Below, in pieces: positions 1 to 5,333 of a DNA stretch of 49,037 bases. This DNA is from a virus: positions 1 through 49,037 of IMG/VR virus record IMGVR_UViG_3300035170_000032; one strand, written 5' to 3'. A program made the position numbers and the translations under genes. The notes under the pieces are model-generated. The model had not been told where the DNA came from and searched no databases. It saw only the letters and a list, made by a program, of their open reading frames with translations. Every line of letters starts with the position of its first letter. Positions within the stretch are counted from its first letter, which is position 1.

Positions 1-41
1 TCGGGAGTTCCAAAATCTGATTCTTGATAAGCATGATTCAT
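1..41 (-). CDS. 5' fragment of DUF6456-like gene (duplicate end)
   Basis: The ATG at 41-39 and the 12 following codons repeat the start of the full gene at 48417-48908. The reading frame runs off the left edge because the contig ends inside the gene. This is not a separate gene. Confidence 0.9.
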   Translation of the reverse strand, partial: MNHAYQESDFGTP

Positions 42-119
42 AATACTTGCCTCTTGTGGATGATTAATATATCCTTGACTTCGAGGCTCTACCGCTTCAC
101 CGCTAGCAAAATTTAAATG

Positions 120-154
120 ACCCGCGCTTCCCTTCACCTGGCGCGGGTTTTTTT
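120..154 (+). terminator. GC-rich hairpin with 3' T-run
   Basis: Stem ACCCGCGC (120-127) pairs with GCGCGGGT (141-148), followed by seven T on the plus strand. No plus-strand gene reads into it, since its neighbours are both leftward. It may end antisense transcription or act weakly in both directions, because on the minus strand only a short AT-rich tail follows. A second copy sits at 48987-49021 with one base changed beside the stem. Confidence 0.7.
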
Positions 155-452
155 ATTCTACCTCTGATTTTTCACAGTTACAGTTTTTGAAAAAAATAAT
201 ATCCTTGATTAGTTTTTTAGTAATTATGTCAATGATATTCATGGTTTTTTCTTCGGTTGAAACATCATAGGTTAATTCTATTTGTGCAGCTAACATCGTA
301 GTAATCGCTAGTATCAAGTGTATCTCGATATCAGACTTTTCTCGAATCCCTATTTTTAAGCACATTTTTATAAAATCTGATGAAAATTTATTCGCATTCA
401 TGATCATGTGCTTACTGATTTTTATTTTTTGTTCTGGAGTAGCTTCAGACAT
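153..452 (-). CDS. Hypothetical protein, last gene of left operon
   Basis: It encodes 99 aa. GAGGG lies about 4 nt before the ATG. No known domain is recognised. The sequence is helical and ends in a short Cys motif (NCNCEK). Its N-terminus (SEATPEQKIKISK) resembles that of the next upstream gene (TEITKEQRIILAG), with comparable spacing of later residues, so the two may be diverged tandem paralogues. It ends about 5 nt before the GC-rich hairpin. Confidence 0.75.
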   Translation of the reverse strand: MSEATPEQKIKISKHMIMNANKFSSDFIKMCLKIGIREKSDIEIHLILAITTMLAAQIELTYDVSTEEKTMNIIDIITKKLIKDIIFFKNCNCEKSEVE

Positions 453-475
453 TTTACCCTCAATTATTAATTTTT

Positions 476-751
476 TTATGCTGCACGAAGATCGTTATAT
501 TTGCATGCAATCCCAACTATATGATTTTTTATCCCCTGAGAAATATCGAGAATTTCTACTTCATCGCTGTAAGAACCGCCTATTAATTGCCCTAAAGTTC
601 CAGAAAGAAAAACCACAAATTCTGTACCTTGTACATCTTCCGGGATATTTATTTCATTGCAATATTGATAAAATTCCTCTTGGATTTTTTGAGCAAGACC
701 CCTCATAAAACCCGCAAGAATAATTCTTTGTTCTTTGGTTATTTCGGTCAT
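476..751 (-). CDS. Hypothetical protein, possible paralogue of neighbour
   Basis: It encodes 91 aa from the ATG at 751, which has GAGGA 5 nt upstream. An ATG at 784 is possible but overlaps the upstream gene and lacks a better ribosome site. Predicted mostly helical, with no recognised domain. The N-terminal pattern (E-x-T-x-E-Q-R/K-I) is shared with the next gene downstream. Confidence 0.75.
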   Translation of the reverse strand: MTEITKEQRIILAGFMRGLAQKIQEEFYQYCNEINIPEDVQGTEFVVFLSGTLGQLIGGSYSDEVEILDISQGIKNHIVGIACKYNDLRAA

Positions 752-758
752 TTTTTCC

Positions 759-965
759 TCAATCCTTAGTGTTAATATATTCATGGAATCGCTGCCAACT
801 AGCTAACCATCGTGCCATTTCTGGCGTGTATCCCTTGCGAAAATCATCCCGGTACCAAGCATAAACCAATGCCCGTTTTTCTGCTGTCCATACTCCTAAA
901 CCGAAGTGACGACCGCATGAGCATGGGATTTTGTCATAGGTTTGCTCTGTGGATTTTTTGATCAT
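759..965 (-). CDS. Small CxC-containing hypothetical protein
   Basis: It encodes 68 aa. An N-terminal CSCGRH is followed by a Trp/Tyr/Arg-rich helical part (WTAEKRALVYAWYRDDF). The ATG overlaps the stop of the replication gene (ATGA), so translation is probably coupled. The Cys-Cys-His cluster could bind metal, but there are too few ligands to name a finger type. Confidence 0.75.
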   Translation of the reverse strand: MIKKSTEQTYDKIPCSCGRHFGLGVWTAEKRALVYAWYRDDFRKGYTPEMARWLASWQRFHEYINTKD

Positions 966-1834
966 GGAGAAGCCCCTACCTGATCAAGTTTTCTTTGGGG
1001 TCTAACCGGAGCTTTTTTGGTTAAATATGCGAAAAATCGTAGGGAATTGGTTGGTTTTTTTTCTTTGACACGTTTAGTGATTTCAATTCGCATCTGTGCA
1101 ATTATCCATCCCATGTCATAGCGATGGTGCCAGTCTTGAATCGCTGCTGCGTCAAGTTCATCCAATTTTTCCTTGCCCAACAGGGCACAACAAACATCAA
1201 TACAAACAATAATATCATTAAAATTTAAATCTCCCCATAAATCTTTGAAAGAGTTATCCACATTCTTCGGGGATGATTCTGTGGATAACTGACTACAACT
1301 AGACACAGAAGAGATGTTATATTCTTTAACAACAATACTTGTTTGTTTTGTTTGTTTGTCTTGTTGTATGTCGTGACACTGTGTGACATTGTGTGACATG
1401 TCGTGATTATCGTGACTATCTATATTATTAGATGGTTTATTATTATCATTATTATCACTAATAAGTTTTTGTTTTTTAACTTCTTTTTCTCTTTGTCTCT
1501 GCAATCTTTTTCTTTCAGCCGCCCCATCATCTTCTCTGAGTGGTTGTTCTCTATCCCAAATTTCGAGAAAATTATCGGAGGTAATAAAACCCTTGTCACA
1601 CATCGATGTGACAATGCGTGACACTGTGTGACATTCCACTTCTTGAGAAAAGGCTATTTCTTCGTAATCAATTCCATCTAAACTCCCGCGTGGAGAATTT
1701 CTTGACGCATAGTCATAAATTTCCCAATAAACAGCGGTGATGAATGCCCGGTGTTCACCTGAAGCTTTCGCAATCATTCGTAATCTTGTGCTTGAAGGGG
1801 TGCCATGGTGGGAGCGGAAATAATGATAGCTCAT
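962..1834 (-). CDS. Phage replication initiator-like protein
   Basis: It encodes 290 aa. The first ~100 residues look like a winged-helix replication domain of phage O/DnaD-like proteins (YFRSHHGTPSSTRLRMIAK, then SQEVECHTVSRIVTSMCDKG, a helix-turn-helix-like pair). Residues ~100-185 are a basic then Asn/Asp/His-rich low-complexity linker. The C-terminal ~100 aa are compact and helical and could contact a helicase or loader. SD GAGGG precedes the ATG, which overlaps the upstream stop. Linker DNA carries TGTGACA repeats and an AT-rich tract, an arrangement like the lambda origin inside gene O. The role is inferred from architecture, not from a named family hit. Confidence 0.65.
   Translation of the reverse strand: MSYHYFRSHHGTPSSTRLRMIAKASGEHRAFITAVYWEIYDYASRNSPRGSLDGIDYEEIAFSQEVECHTVSRIVTSMCDKGFITSDNFLEIWDREQPLREDDGAAERKRLQRQREKEVKKQKLISDNNDNNKPSNNIDSHDNHDMSHNVTQCHDIQQDKQTKQTSIVVKEYNISSVSSCSQLSTESSPKNVDNSFKDLWGDLNFNDIIVCIDVCCALLGKEKLDELDAAAIQDWHHRYDMGWIIAQMRIEITKRVKEKKPTNSLRFFAYLTKKAPVRPQRKLDQVGASP
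1371..1640. other. Candidate replication origin (iterons plus AT-rich tract)
   Basis: Inside the replication gene, TCGTGACA (1371), TGTGTGACA (1380) and TTGTGTGACA (1389) lie in a row, followed by two TCGTGA copies. A second cluster at 1593-1635 holds TTGTCACA/TGTGACAA as an inverted pair, then GCGTGACA and TGTGTGACA. Between the clusters, 1415-1490 is almost pure A/T. Iterons beside an AT-rich unwinding region inside the initiator gene is the lambdoid layout. Function is inferred. Confidence 0.5.
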
Positions 1835-2163
1835 GCAACCCTCGCTACTGAAAGGATTGATGGTATTTTTAATTGCAGCATAACGCGCTCATTCAAGAGT
1901 CGTTTAAATGCCGATTTACCAATAATATTAGGAAGGGTAGATCGGGGGCTGAAAACCGTTAATATGCTGCCGGCGGGAAGTTTTTGGGTTATCAAAAATG
2001 ATAACCTTGGACATTTTTCCCACCCCCGATGTATAGGCGTGATGCCATAAGGTAAGGTATCGATGAACTCTCGTTCACCACATATTATAGAGTTTTCAGC
2101 TCCATTTTTCAACATAATTATTACTTTTTTCAAAGTCAACAGGATAATATTATGATTCTTCAT
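1831..2163 (-). CDS. Hypothetical protein upstream of replication gene
   Basis: It encodes 110 aa. The ATG at 2163 is 4 nt after the upstream stop with GGTAAGG before it; an internal ATG at 2115 is an alternative. The stop overlaps the start of the replication gene. Nothing recognisable; the C-terminal half is basic. The operon position and overlaps on both sides support it as real. Confidence 0.6.
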   Translation of the reverse strand: MKNHNIILLTLKKVIIMLKNGAENSIICGEREFIDTLPYGITPIHRGWEKCPRLSFLITQKLPAGSILTVFSPRSTLPNIIGKSAFKRLLNERVMLQLKIPSILSVARVA

Positions 2164-2167
2164 ATTG

Positions 2168-2383
2168 TTACCTTACCGTGTCGTTTTCTTGACGCTGCCT
2201 TTCCCATAGAAGCGTATTAAGTATATCCATAGCCGTTTCTCTACTGTAACCCCGTACCATCATCATACGATTAATTACGAGCTTTTTAGCGTACATATGG
2301 GCTACCCATCCCTTAGTAGATTTATTGTGATAGCGGAAATTATCCTCTTCATATTTCAAATCTGCTAACCAGTCTTCTTTCAT
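2168..2383 (-). CDS. Hypothetical small basic protein
   Basis: It encodes 71 aa, rich in Lys, Arg and Met, with no recognised domain. It sits 4 nt before the next gene in the leftward operon, so it is probably co-transcribed from the promoter at 3552-3579. Confidence 0.65.
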   Translation of the reverse strand: MKEDWLADLKYEEDNFRYHNKSTKGWVAHMYAKKLVINRMMMVRGYSRETAMDILNTLLWERQRQENDTVR

Positions 2384-2394
2384 GATCCCTACTC

Positions 2395-2610
2395 TTATTG
2401 CCCATGCTTTACATTTATGAGATATTGGCGCGCGGCCGGGAATGGAAGTCCTTTTCCAAGCATAATGGATTCTAGGGTGAGAACACCTTGAAGCGTGGGA
2501 AAGACAGAATAGCTTAGATCGTGGGGGTATTTGCGGTTAAGAATTTCGTCAATTCTTTCCTGGGTAGCCTGTAAAGATTGTATACAGGCGAAGGATGATT
2601 GTTCATTCAT
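2395..2610 (-). CDS. Hypothetical small protein
   Basis: It encodes 71 aa (MNEQSSFACIQSLQATQ...). A purine-rich AAAGGGAAA leader precedes the ATG. The N-terminal half is helical and a Gly/Pro-containing part follows. Family unknown. Confidence 0.65.
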   Translation of the reverse strand: MNEQSSFACIQSLQATQERIDEILNRKYPHDLSYSVFPTLQGVLTLESIMLGKGLPFPAARQYLINVKHGQ

Positions 2611-2703
2611 CGTGTTTCCCTTTGCTTTTCGGAGTTTTTAGGCTCCTCAGATTAATCAAACGGGTATGCGTCAAATTAGCGCATCAATTTCAGTACTGTT
2701 TTT

Positions 2704-2733
2704 TTATAATAAACAATGTATTGCTTATTATAA
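2704..2733. repeat. AT-rich perfect hairpin in a 257-bp gap
   Basis: TTATAATAA (2704-2712) and TTATTATAA (2725-2733) are exact complements, with CAAT/ATTG nested inside. The gap 2611-2867 holds no convincing gene, only this hairpin and a smaller GGAG...CTCC pair near 2630-2645. A 5' leader, processing site or protein-binding site is possible. Confidence 0.5.
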
Positions 2734-2867
2734 TGGGGAGTGTGGATGGTCATTCAGGCGGTTATATAGCTAATATTACTTTCGCTGTATTTCTACAGGG
2801 AGATCCATAATATGACCTAAACTCATCCACACACATCTACCGATTTTTGAGGACATCAGCAGCAGTC

Positions 2868-3062
2868 CTATTTGGGGGATCGATCCCCACAAATTTCTAA
2901 ATTTTGCGCTTCAAATTTTTTACAAATCGGCGAGGTTGGGTTTTGGATACATGCCATTTTTTCCTCATGTTCACCATGGAACATGTAAAGCGGCATAACA
3001 ATAAGCAGCCCTACAAGCCCAACGAACATTGCTATAGCGAATACCTTATCTCCAAAATTCAT
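2868..3062 (-). CDS. Single-pass membrane protein
   Basis: It encodes 64 aa. Residues ~8-28 form one hydrophobic helix (AIAMFVGLVGLLIVMPLYMF). A short tail with three Cys follows. The ATG shares its first base with the GapR stop region. The topology is clear but the function is unknown. Confidence 0.7.
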   Translation of the reverse strand: MNFGDKVFAIAMFVGLVGLLIVMPLYMFHGEHEEKMACIQNPTSPICKKFEAQNLEICGDRSPK

Positions 3063-3310
3063 TATTCCCCCATCGCCATTCCAAGCGCGTGCTTGTAAAC
3101 ATCAAGCATGGTTTCTTGTTCCTCCAACTCGGATTTATCTAATTTGCGTAAGCGTACGATTAAGCGCATAATTTTTGCATCAAATCCGTTGCCCTTCGCT
3201 TCTGCATAGACTCCCTTAATATCGGCGGCGATGGTTGATTTTTCACCTTCCAATCGTTCTATGCGTTCGATATAGCTTTTTAGATATTCTTCTGAAACAA
3301 CTTGTGTCAT
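3062..3310 (-). CDS. GapR-like nucleoid-associated protein (DUF2312)
   Basis: It encodes 82 aa and matches GapR/DUF2312 over its whole length: [20 protein letters not shown], then [20 protein letters not shown], then a C-terminal helix. In Caulobacter GapR is a coiled-coil DNA clamp that binds overtwisted AT-rich DNA ahead of polymerases. GapR is largely confined to alphaproteobacteria and their phages, so this is the best host marker here. As an early operon member beside the replication gene, it may aid phage replication or alter host chromosome behaviour (inference). Confidence 0.9.
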   Translation of the reverse strand: MTQVVSEEYLKSYIERIERLEGEKSTIAADIKGVYAEAKGNGFDAKIMRLIVRLRKLDKSELEEQETMLDVYKHALGMAMGE

Positions 3311-3335
3311 TTTTAATCCGTTAAGCGTTTTTTAC

Positions 3336-3545
3336 TCAAATAACCGTAGAATTGTCTGGTAAATCAAAAAAATCATTAGGTTGCACTAATCCATTAGTAA
3401 CAATGAAAATTTTCACCATAATATTGGGTGAAGGAATCCTAAGACGTTTTATATAACGCCTGATAGTGGGCTGACTTACGCCTATATCATTCGCAAACGA
3501 TTCTACGGTTATTTTTTGTTTTTTAATGTAATCATATAATCTCAT
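3336..3545 (-). CDS. Cro-like helix-turn-helix repressor
   Basis: It encodes 69 aa. Residues ~13-35 (VESFANDIGVSQPTIRRYIK) are a clear HTH. It is the first gene of the leftward operon and diverges from the CI-like gene, the usual Cro position. Its -10 box (3557-3552) puts the transcript start at about 3545, the A of the ATG, so the message may be leaderless. The recognition helix differs from the CI-like protein, but both probably act on the TACC-N5-GGTA sites. Confidence 0.8.
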   Translation of the reverse strand: MRLYDYIKKQKITVESFANDIGVSQPTIRRYIKRLRIPSPNIMVKIFIVTNGLVQPNDFFDLPDNSTVI

Positions 3546-3551
3546 GGTTTA

Positions 3552-3579
3552 ACAATACCACTATGGTACACGGTGTCAA
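3552..3579 (-). promoter_or_regulatory. Leftward early promoter
   Basis: TTGACA (3579-3574), a 16-bp spacer and TATTGT (3557-3552) on the minus strand drive the operon from 3545 to 153. An operator palindrome (3556-3568) covers the spacer and -10, so the repressor should block polymerase. The -35 and spacer are the same as those of the rightward promoter because both lie in the 45-bp repeat. Confidence 0.8.
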
Positions 3580-3599
3580 CAATAAAATACCGTTTTGGT
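3555..3599. repeat. Left arm of 45-bp inverted repeat flanking the repressor
   Basis: 3555-3599 is the exact reverse complement of 4105-4149. It carries two operator sites and the -35/spacer of the leftward promoter. The match stops abruptly at both ends, as in a recent duplication or gene conversion. Confidence 0.95.
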
Positions 3600-3627
3600 T
3601 AATTTACATAAGAGTTCCAAAACGGTA
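3556..3627. promoter_or_regulatory. Left operator cluster (three TACC-N5-GGTA sites)
   Basis: Three 13-bp partial palindromes: TACCACTATGGTA (3556-3568), TACCGTTTTGGTT (3588-3600) and TTCCAAAACGGTA (3615-3627). Sites 2 and 3 face each other as 12-bp inverted arms 18 bp apart. Site 1 covers the leftward promoter and site 3 covers the -10 of the predicted repressor promoter, which suggests autoregulation. Confidence 0.8.
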
Positions 3628-3631
3628 TGTT
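3603..3631 (+). promoter_or_regulatory. Predicted repressor-maintenance promoter
   Basis: TTTACA (3603-3608), 17 bp, then TATGTT (3626-3631). The transcript start would fall at about 3638, the A of the repressor ATG. That gives a leaderless message, as for lambda cI from PRM. An operator half overlaps the -10. The weaker -10 fits a regulated promoter. Confidence 0.55.
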
Positions 3632-3637
3632 TATTTT

Positions 3638-4045
3638 ATGTTAAAAAACAAAATTAGAGATGTTAGAAAGCAATGCGGCCTTACTATTCAACAACTCGCT
3701 GATAAGGCTAAAACGTCGCATGCTCAAATAGTACGTTTAGAAAAGGGGGATCGGCGATTAACTGTCGAATGGATAGATCGCATTGCAACAGCATTGCAAT
3801 GTGATCCCATGGAATTGATAGTATCAAATAACACTCAACATAATGATTCTATTATTGATCAAAACATATTATCTAATACCATATGCGCGGTAGAGGACTG
3901 GATAATTTTAAATGCAATATCTATAACTTCTCATCAAAAATCTAAAGCTATTTGTTCGCTTTATACGCACATTATGAATAATTCTGTCTCCACTCCCTCG
4001 GCACAAGAAATAAAATTAGTCATAAACACCATCTTAAGCCAATAA
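3638..4045 (+). CDS. CI-like prophage repressor (XRE family)
   Basis: It encodes 135 aa. Residues 1-65 are an HTH_3 domain (IRDVRKQCGLTIQQLADKAK, then TSHAQIVRLEKGDRRLTVEW). The C-terminal ~60 aa are helical and not a LexA-type peptidase, so RecA-stimulated self-cleavage is not expected. An upstream ATG at 3563 would start inside an operator and read unlike this family, so 3638 is preferred. It is flanked by five operators and divergent promoters, the hallmark of an immunity switch. Confidence 0.8.
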   Translation: MLKNKIRDVRKQCGLTIQQLADKAKTSHAQIVRLEKGDRRLTVEWIDRIATALQCDPMELIVSNNTQHNDSIIDQNILSNTICAVEDWIILNAISITSHQKSKAICSLYTHIMNNSVSTPSAQEIKLVINTILSQ

Positions 4046-4103
4046 ATATACGTACCCTAACTATCATTGCCCTGATGATAATTTATCATCATAAATATTT
4101 TTG

Positions 4104-4148
4104 TACCAAAACGGTATTTTATTGTTGACACCGTGTACCATAGTGGTA
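4104..4148. promoter_or_regulatory. Right operator pair
   Basis: TACCAAAACGGTA (4104-4116) and TACCATAGTGGTA (4136-4148) repeat the left operators in reverse order. The second lies in the spacer and -10 of the rightward promoter, giving direct repression of the early operon. Confidence 0.85.
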
Positions 4149-4149
4149 T
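4105..4149. repeat. Right arm of 45-bp inverted repeat
   Basis: Exact reverse complement of 3555-3599. The 505 bp between the arms contain the repressor gene and one further operator. Confidence 0.95.
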
Positions 4150-4152
4150 GAT
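4125..4152 (+). promoter_or_regulatory. Rightward early promoter
   Basis: TTGACA (4125-4130), 16-bp spacer, TATGAT (4147-4152): close to the sigma-70 consensus. It should drive the early operon from 4215. The -10 is stronger than that of the leftward promoter (TATTGT) although the rest is the same. Confidence 0.85.
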
Positions 4153-4214
4153 TACTCTATCATTCGGATTTATTTGATTGATATGATGCTAACAAAAATC
4201 AATATGGGGAAAAA

Positions 4215-4487
4215 ATGGGTATAAAACTTTCAACTGACGATCAGGTGCGATTGCTGCAAACTTTCCGGGCAGTTAATGAATTGGTAGAGCATATGGGTAA
4301 AGTCGATTTTGATATTGATCTTGTTCAGTATGCAATCGATCTTGCCGGCGTAGGTGATGTCATCAAAGACTCATGTGTACTTTCACTAAAAACTAACCAA
4401 GAAATCGAAGAGGAAATCGAAAACGAACGCCAAGAGCGTGATTTTCGGTCGTATCAACACGCAATTTATCATGAAAATAGGATTTAA
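4215..4487 (+). CDS. Hypothetical early protein
   Basis: It encodes 90 aa, the first gene after the rightward promoter, with GGGGAAAA before the ATG. Predicted helical, with a very acidic C-terminal coiled stretch (EIEEEIENERQERDFRSY). No family is recognised. The position is where lambdoid phages put antiterminators or regulators, but nothing in the sequence supports such a role. Confidence 0.75.
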   Translation: MGIKLSTDDQVRLLQTFRAVNELVEHMGKVDFDIDLVQYAIDLAGVGDVIKDSCVLSLKTNQEIEEEIENERQERDFRSYQHAIYHENRI

Positions 4488-4488
4488 T

Positions 4489-4590
4489 ATGAGCGACAGA
4501 GATAAATCAGAGCTTATCAGGCTTTTGACTGAATACCACCAGGCTAGCATGGCCTTGATGAATTTGGTCAAAAAAAGAGCCGCTTCTTAG
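4489..4590 (+). CDS. Tiny helical protein (33 aa)
   Basis: It starts at ATG 4489 just after the previous stop, with AGGA upstream. It encodes one amphipathic helix ending in KKRAAS. Its last codons overlap the stem of the minus-strand hairpin at 4576-4602. It may be translated, but its size makes this uncertain. Confidence 0.45.
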   Translation: MSDRDKSELIRLLTEYHQASMALMNLVKKRAAS

Positions 4591-4602
4591 GAAAACGGCT
4601 CT
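4570..4602 (-). terminator. Minus-strand intrinsic terminator inside rightward operon
   Basis: Read on the minus strand, AGAGCCG (4602-4596) pairs with CGGCTCT (4582-4576), followed by seven T (4576-4570). It faces against the operon, so it would stop antisense transcripts heading towards the immunity region. Confidence 0.65.
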
Positions 4603-4610
4603 AATAGTAG

Positions 4611-4650
4611 GGATGCTATCCCATAGTGTGGAAACTCAAAGATAGCATCC
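4611..4650. repeat. 10-bp perfect hairpin
   Basis: GGATGCTATC (4611-4620) and GATAGCATCC (4641-4650) are exact complements around a 20-nt loop, with no T-run on either side. It lies between two small genes in the early operon. It could be an RNA-processing or protein-binding hairpin. Confidence 0.55.
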
Positions 4651-4682
4651 TGATTCGTAATGTCAATGAAAAAAGAGCTATT

Positions 4683-4808
4683 ATGCGAATGGTTATACTA
4701 GGACTTTTATTTTTAACGGCTGTTGATCAATTAGGTGATCGCTGGTTTGACTATCAAGATAGGCAGGAAGCACAGGCAAACGCTAAAATCCAATTAGCGG
4801 GGCAATGA
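4683..4808 (+). CDS. Small single-pass membrane protein
   Basis: It encodes 41 aa from ATG 4683, with a GAG-containing leader. An ATG at 4626 would place the start in the hairpin loop and is less likely. Residues 1-15 are hydrophobic (MRMVILGLLFLTAVDQ), followed by an acidic/Gln-rich tail. The stop overlaps the next start (TGATG). Confidence 0.55.
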   Translation: MRMVILGLLFLTAVDQLGDRWFDYQDRQEAQANAKIQLAGQ

Positions 4809-4978
4809 TGCGACAATTAAACCTTAGACTTGATGATGAACTGATAAACCGCCTGGTCAATCGTCCTCGGATGAAATGGCAATGGATTTTAAAAATGGCT
4901 GCGAAAAACTGGATAACTGAACATGTTAGCGACCGGGCGGCAAAACTTAAGAGGAACGTCGAAAATGACCCCAACTGA
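4808..4978 (+). CDS. Ribbon-helix-helix-like small protein
   Basis: It encodes 56 aa. The N-terminus MRQLNLRLDDELINRL looks like the beta strand and first helix of RHH (Arc/MetJ) repressors. A second helix rich in Trp and Lys follows. It is coupled to genes on both sides by overlaps. Probably a DNA-binding regulator of the early region. Confidence 0.6.
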   Translation: MRQLNLRLDDELINRLVNRPRMKWQWILKMAAKNWITEHVSDRAAKLKRNVENDPN

Positions 4979-5333
4979 AAAAGAGTTTTACAAAGCATTA
5001 GGCGAAAGGTTGTACTATTCTAGGATACACTGCGGATTATCTTCACAAGACATGGGGAAAATACTCAATGTATCCCATCAGCAGGTGCAAAAATATACTA
5101 AAGGAACAGATCGTATATCATTATACAGGGTTAATTTATGGGCGATTGCCACTAAAACGCATATCGAGGATTTGCTTGGAATTCTTAAAGATGATGAAGA
5201 TGCTTTTTATTTAAACCCTGTCACTCGAATCGATATGGAATTTGCAAAAACCTTTAAGGATTTGTCCAAGCCGATTGCAACAAAAATTATCAGCCTCATG
5301 AGGGAAATAGGGAAGGATAGAAATGCTCAATAA
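4965..5333 (+). CDS. XRE-family transcriptional regulator
   Basis: It encodes 122 aa from ATG 4965 (AAGAGGA 9 nt upstream), preferred over 4923. Residues ~8-70 form an HTH_3 domain of the type common in alphaproteobacterial genomes and phages (LSSQDMGKILNVSHQQVQKY followed by TKGTDRIS). The C-terminal ~50 aa are helical. It starts inside the RHH gene and ends inside the exonuclease gene, so the three are likely translated together. Confidence 0.8.
   Translation: MTPTEKEFYKALGERLYYSRIHCGLSSQDMGKILNVSHQQVQKYTKGTDRISLYRVNLWAIATKTHIEDLLGILKDDEDAFYLNPVTRIDMEFAKTFKDLSKPIATKIISLMREIGKDRNAQ

Larger units (their letters stand above)
1..170. repeat. Left copy of terminal direct repeat
   Basis: Bases 1-170 are the same as 48868-49037 except at 128 (T) versus 48995 (G). 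The repeat covers the first codons of the leftward gene at 48417-48908 and a GC-rich hairpin. It shows that the contig closes on itself or that the DNA is terminally redundant. A gene interrupted at one end and whole at the other favours a circular or circularly permuted molecule. Confidence 0.97.

Noticed and set aside
1403-1621. Open frames on both strands inside the replication gene
   Set aside because: Ile/Phe-rich shadows of the Asn/Asp linker; the 290-aa frame has the domain structure and SD site.
2595-2810. 71-aa plus-strand frame
   Set aside because: Against operon direction, no promoter or ribosome site, and it runs through the AT hairpin.
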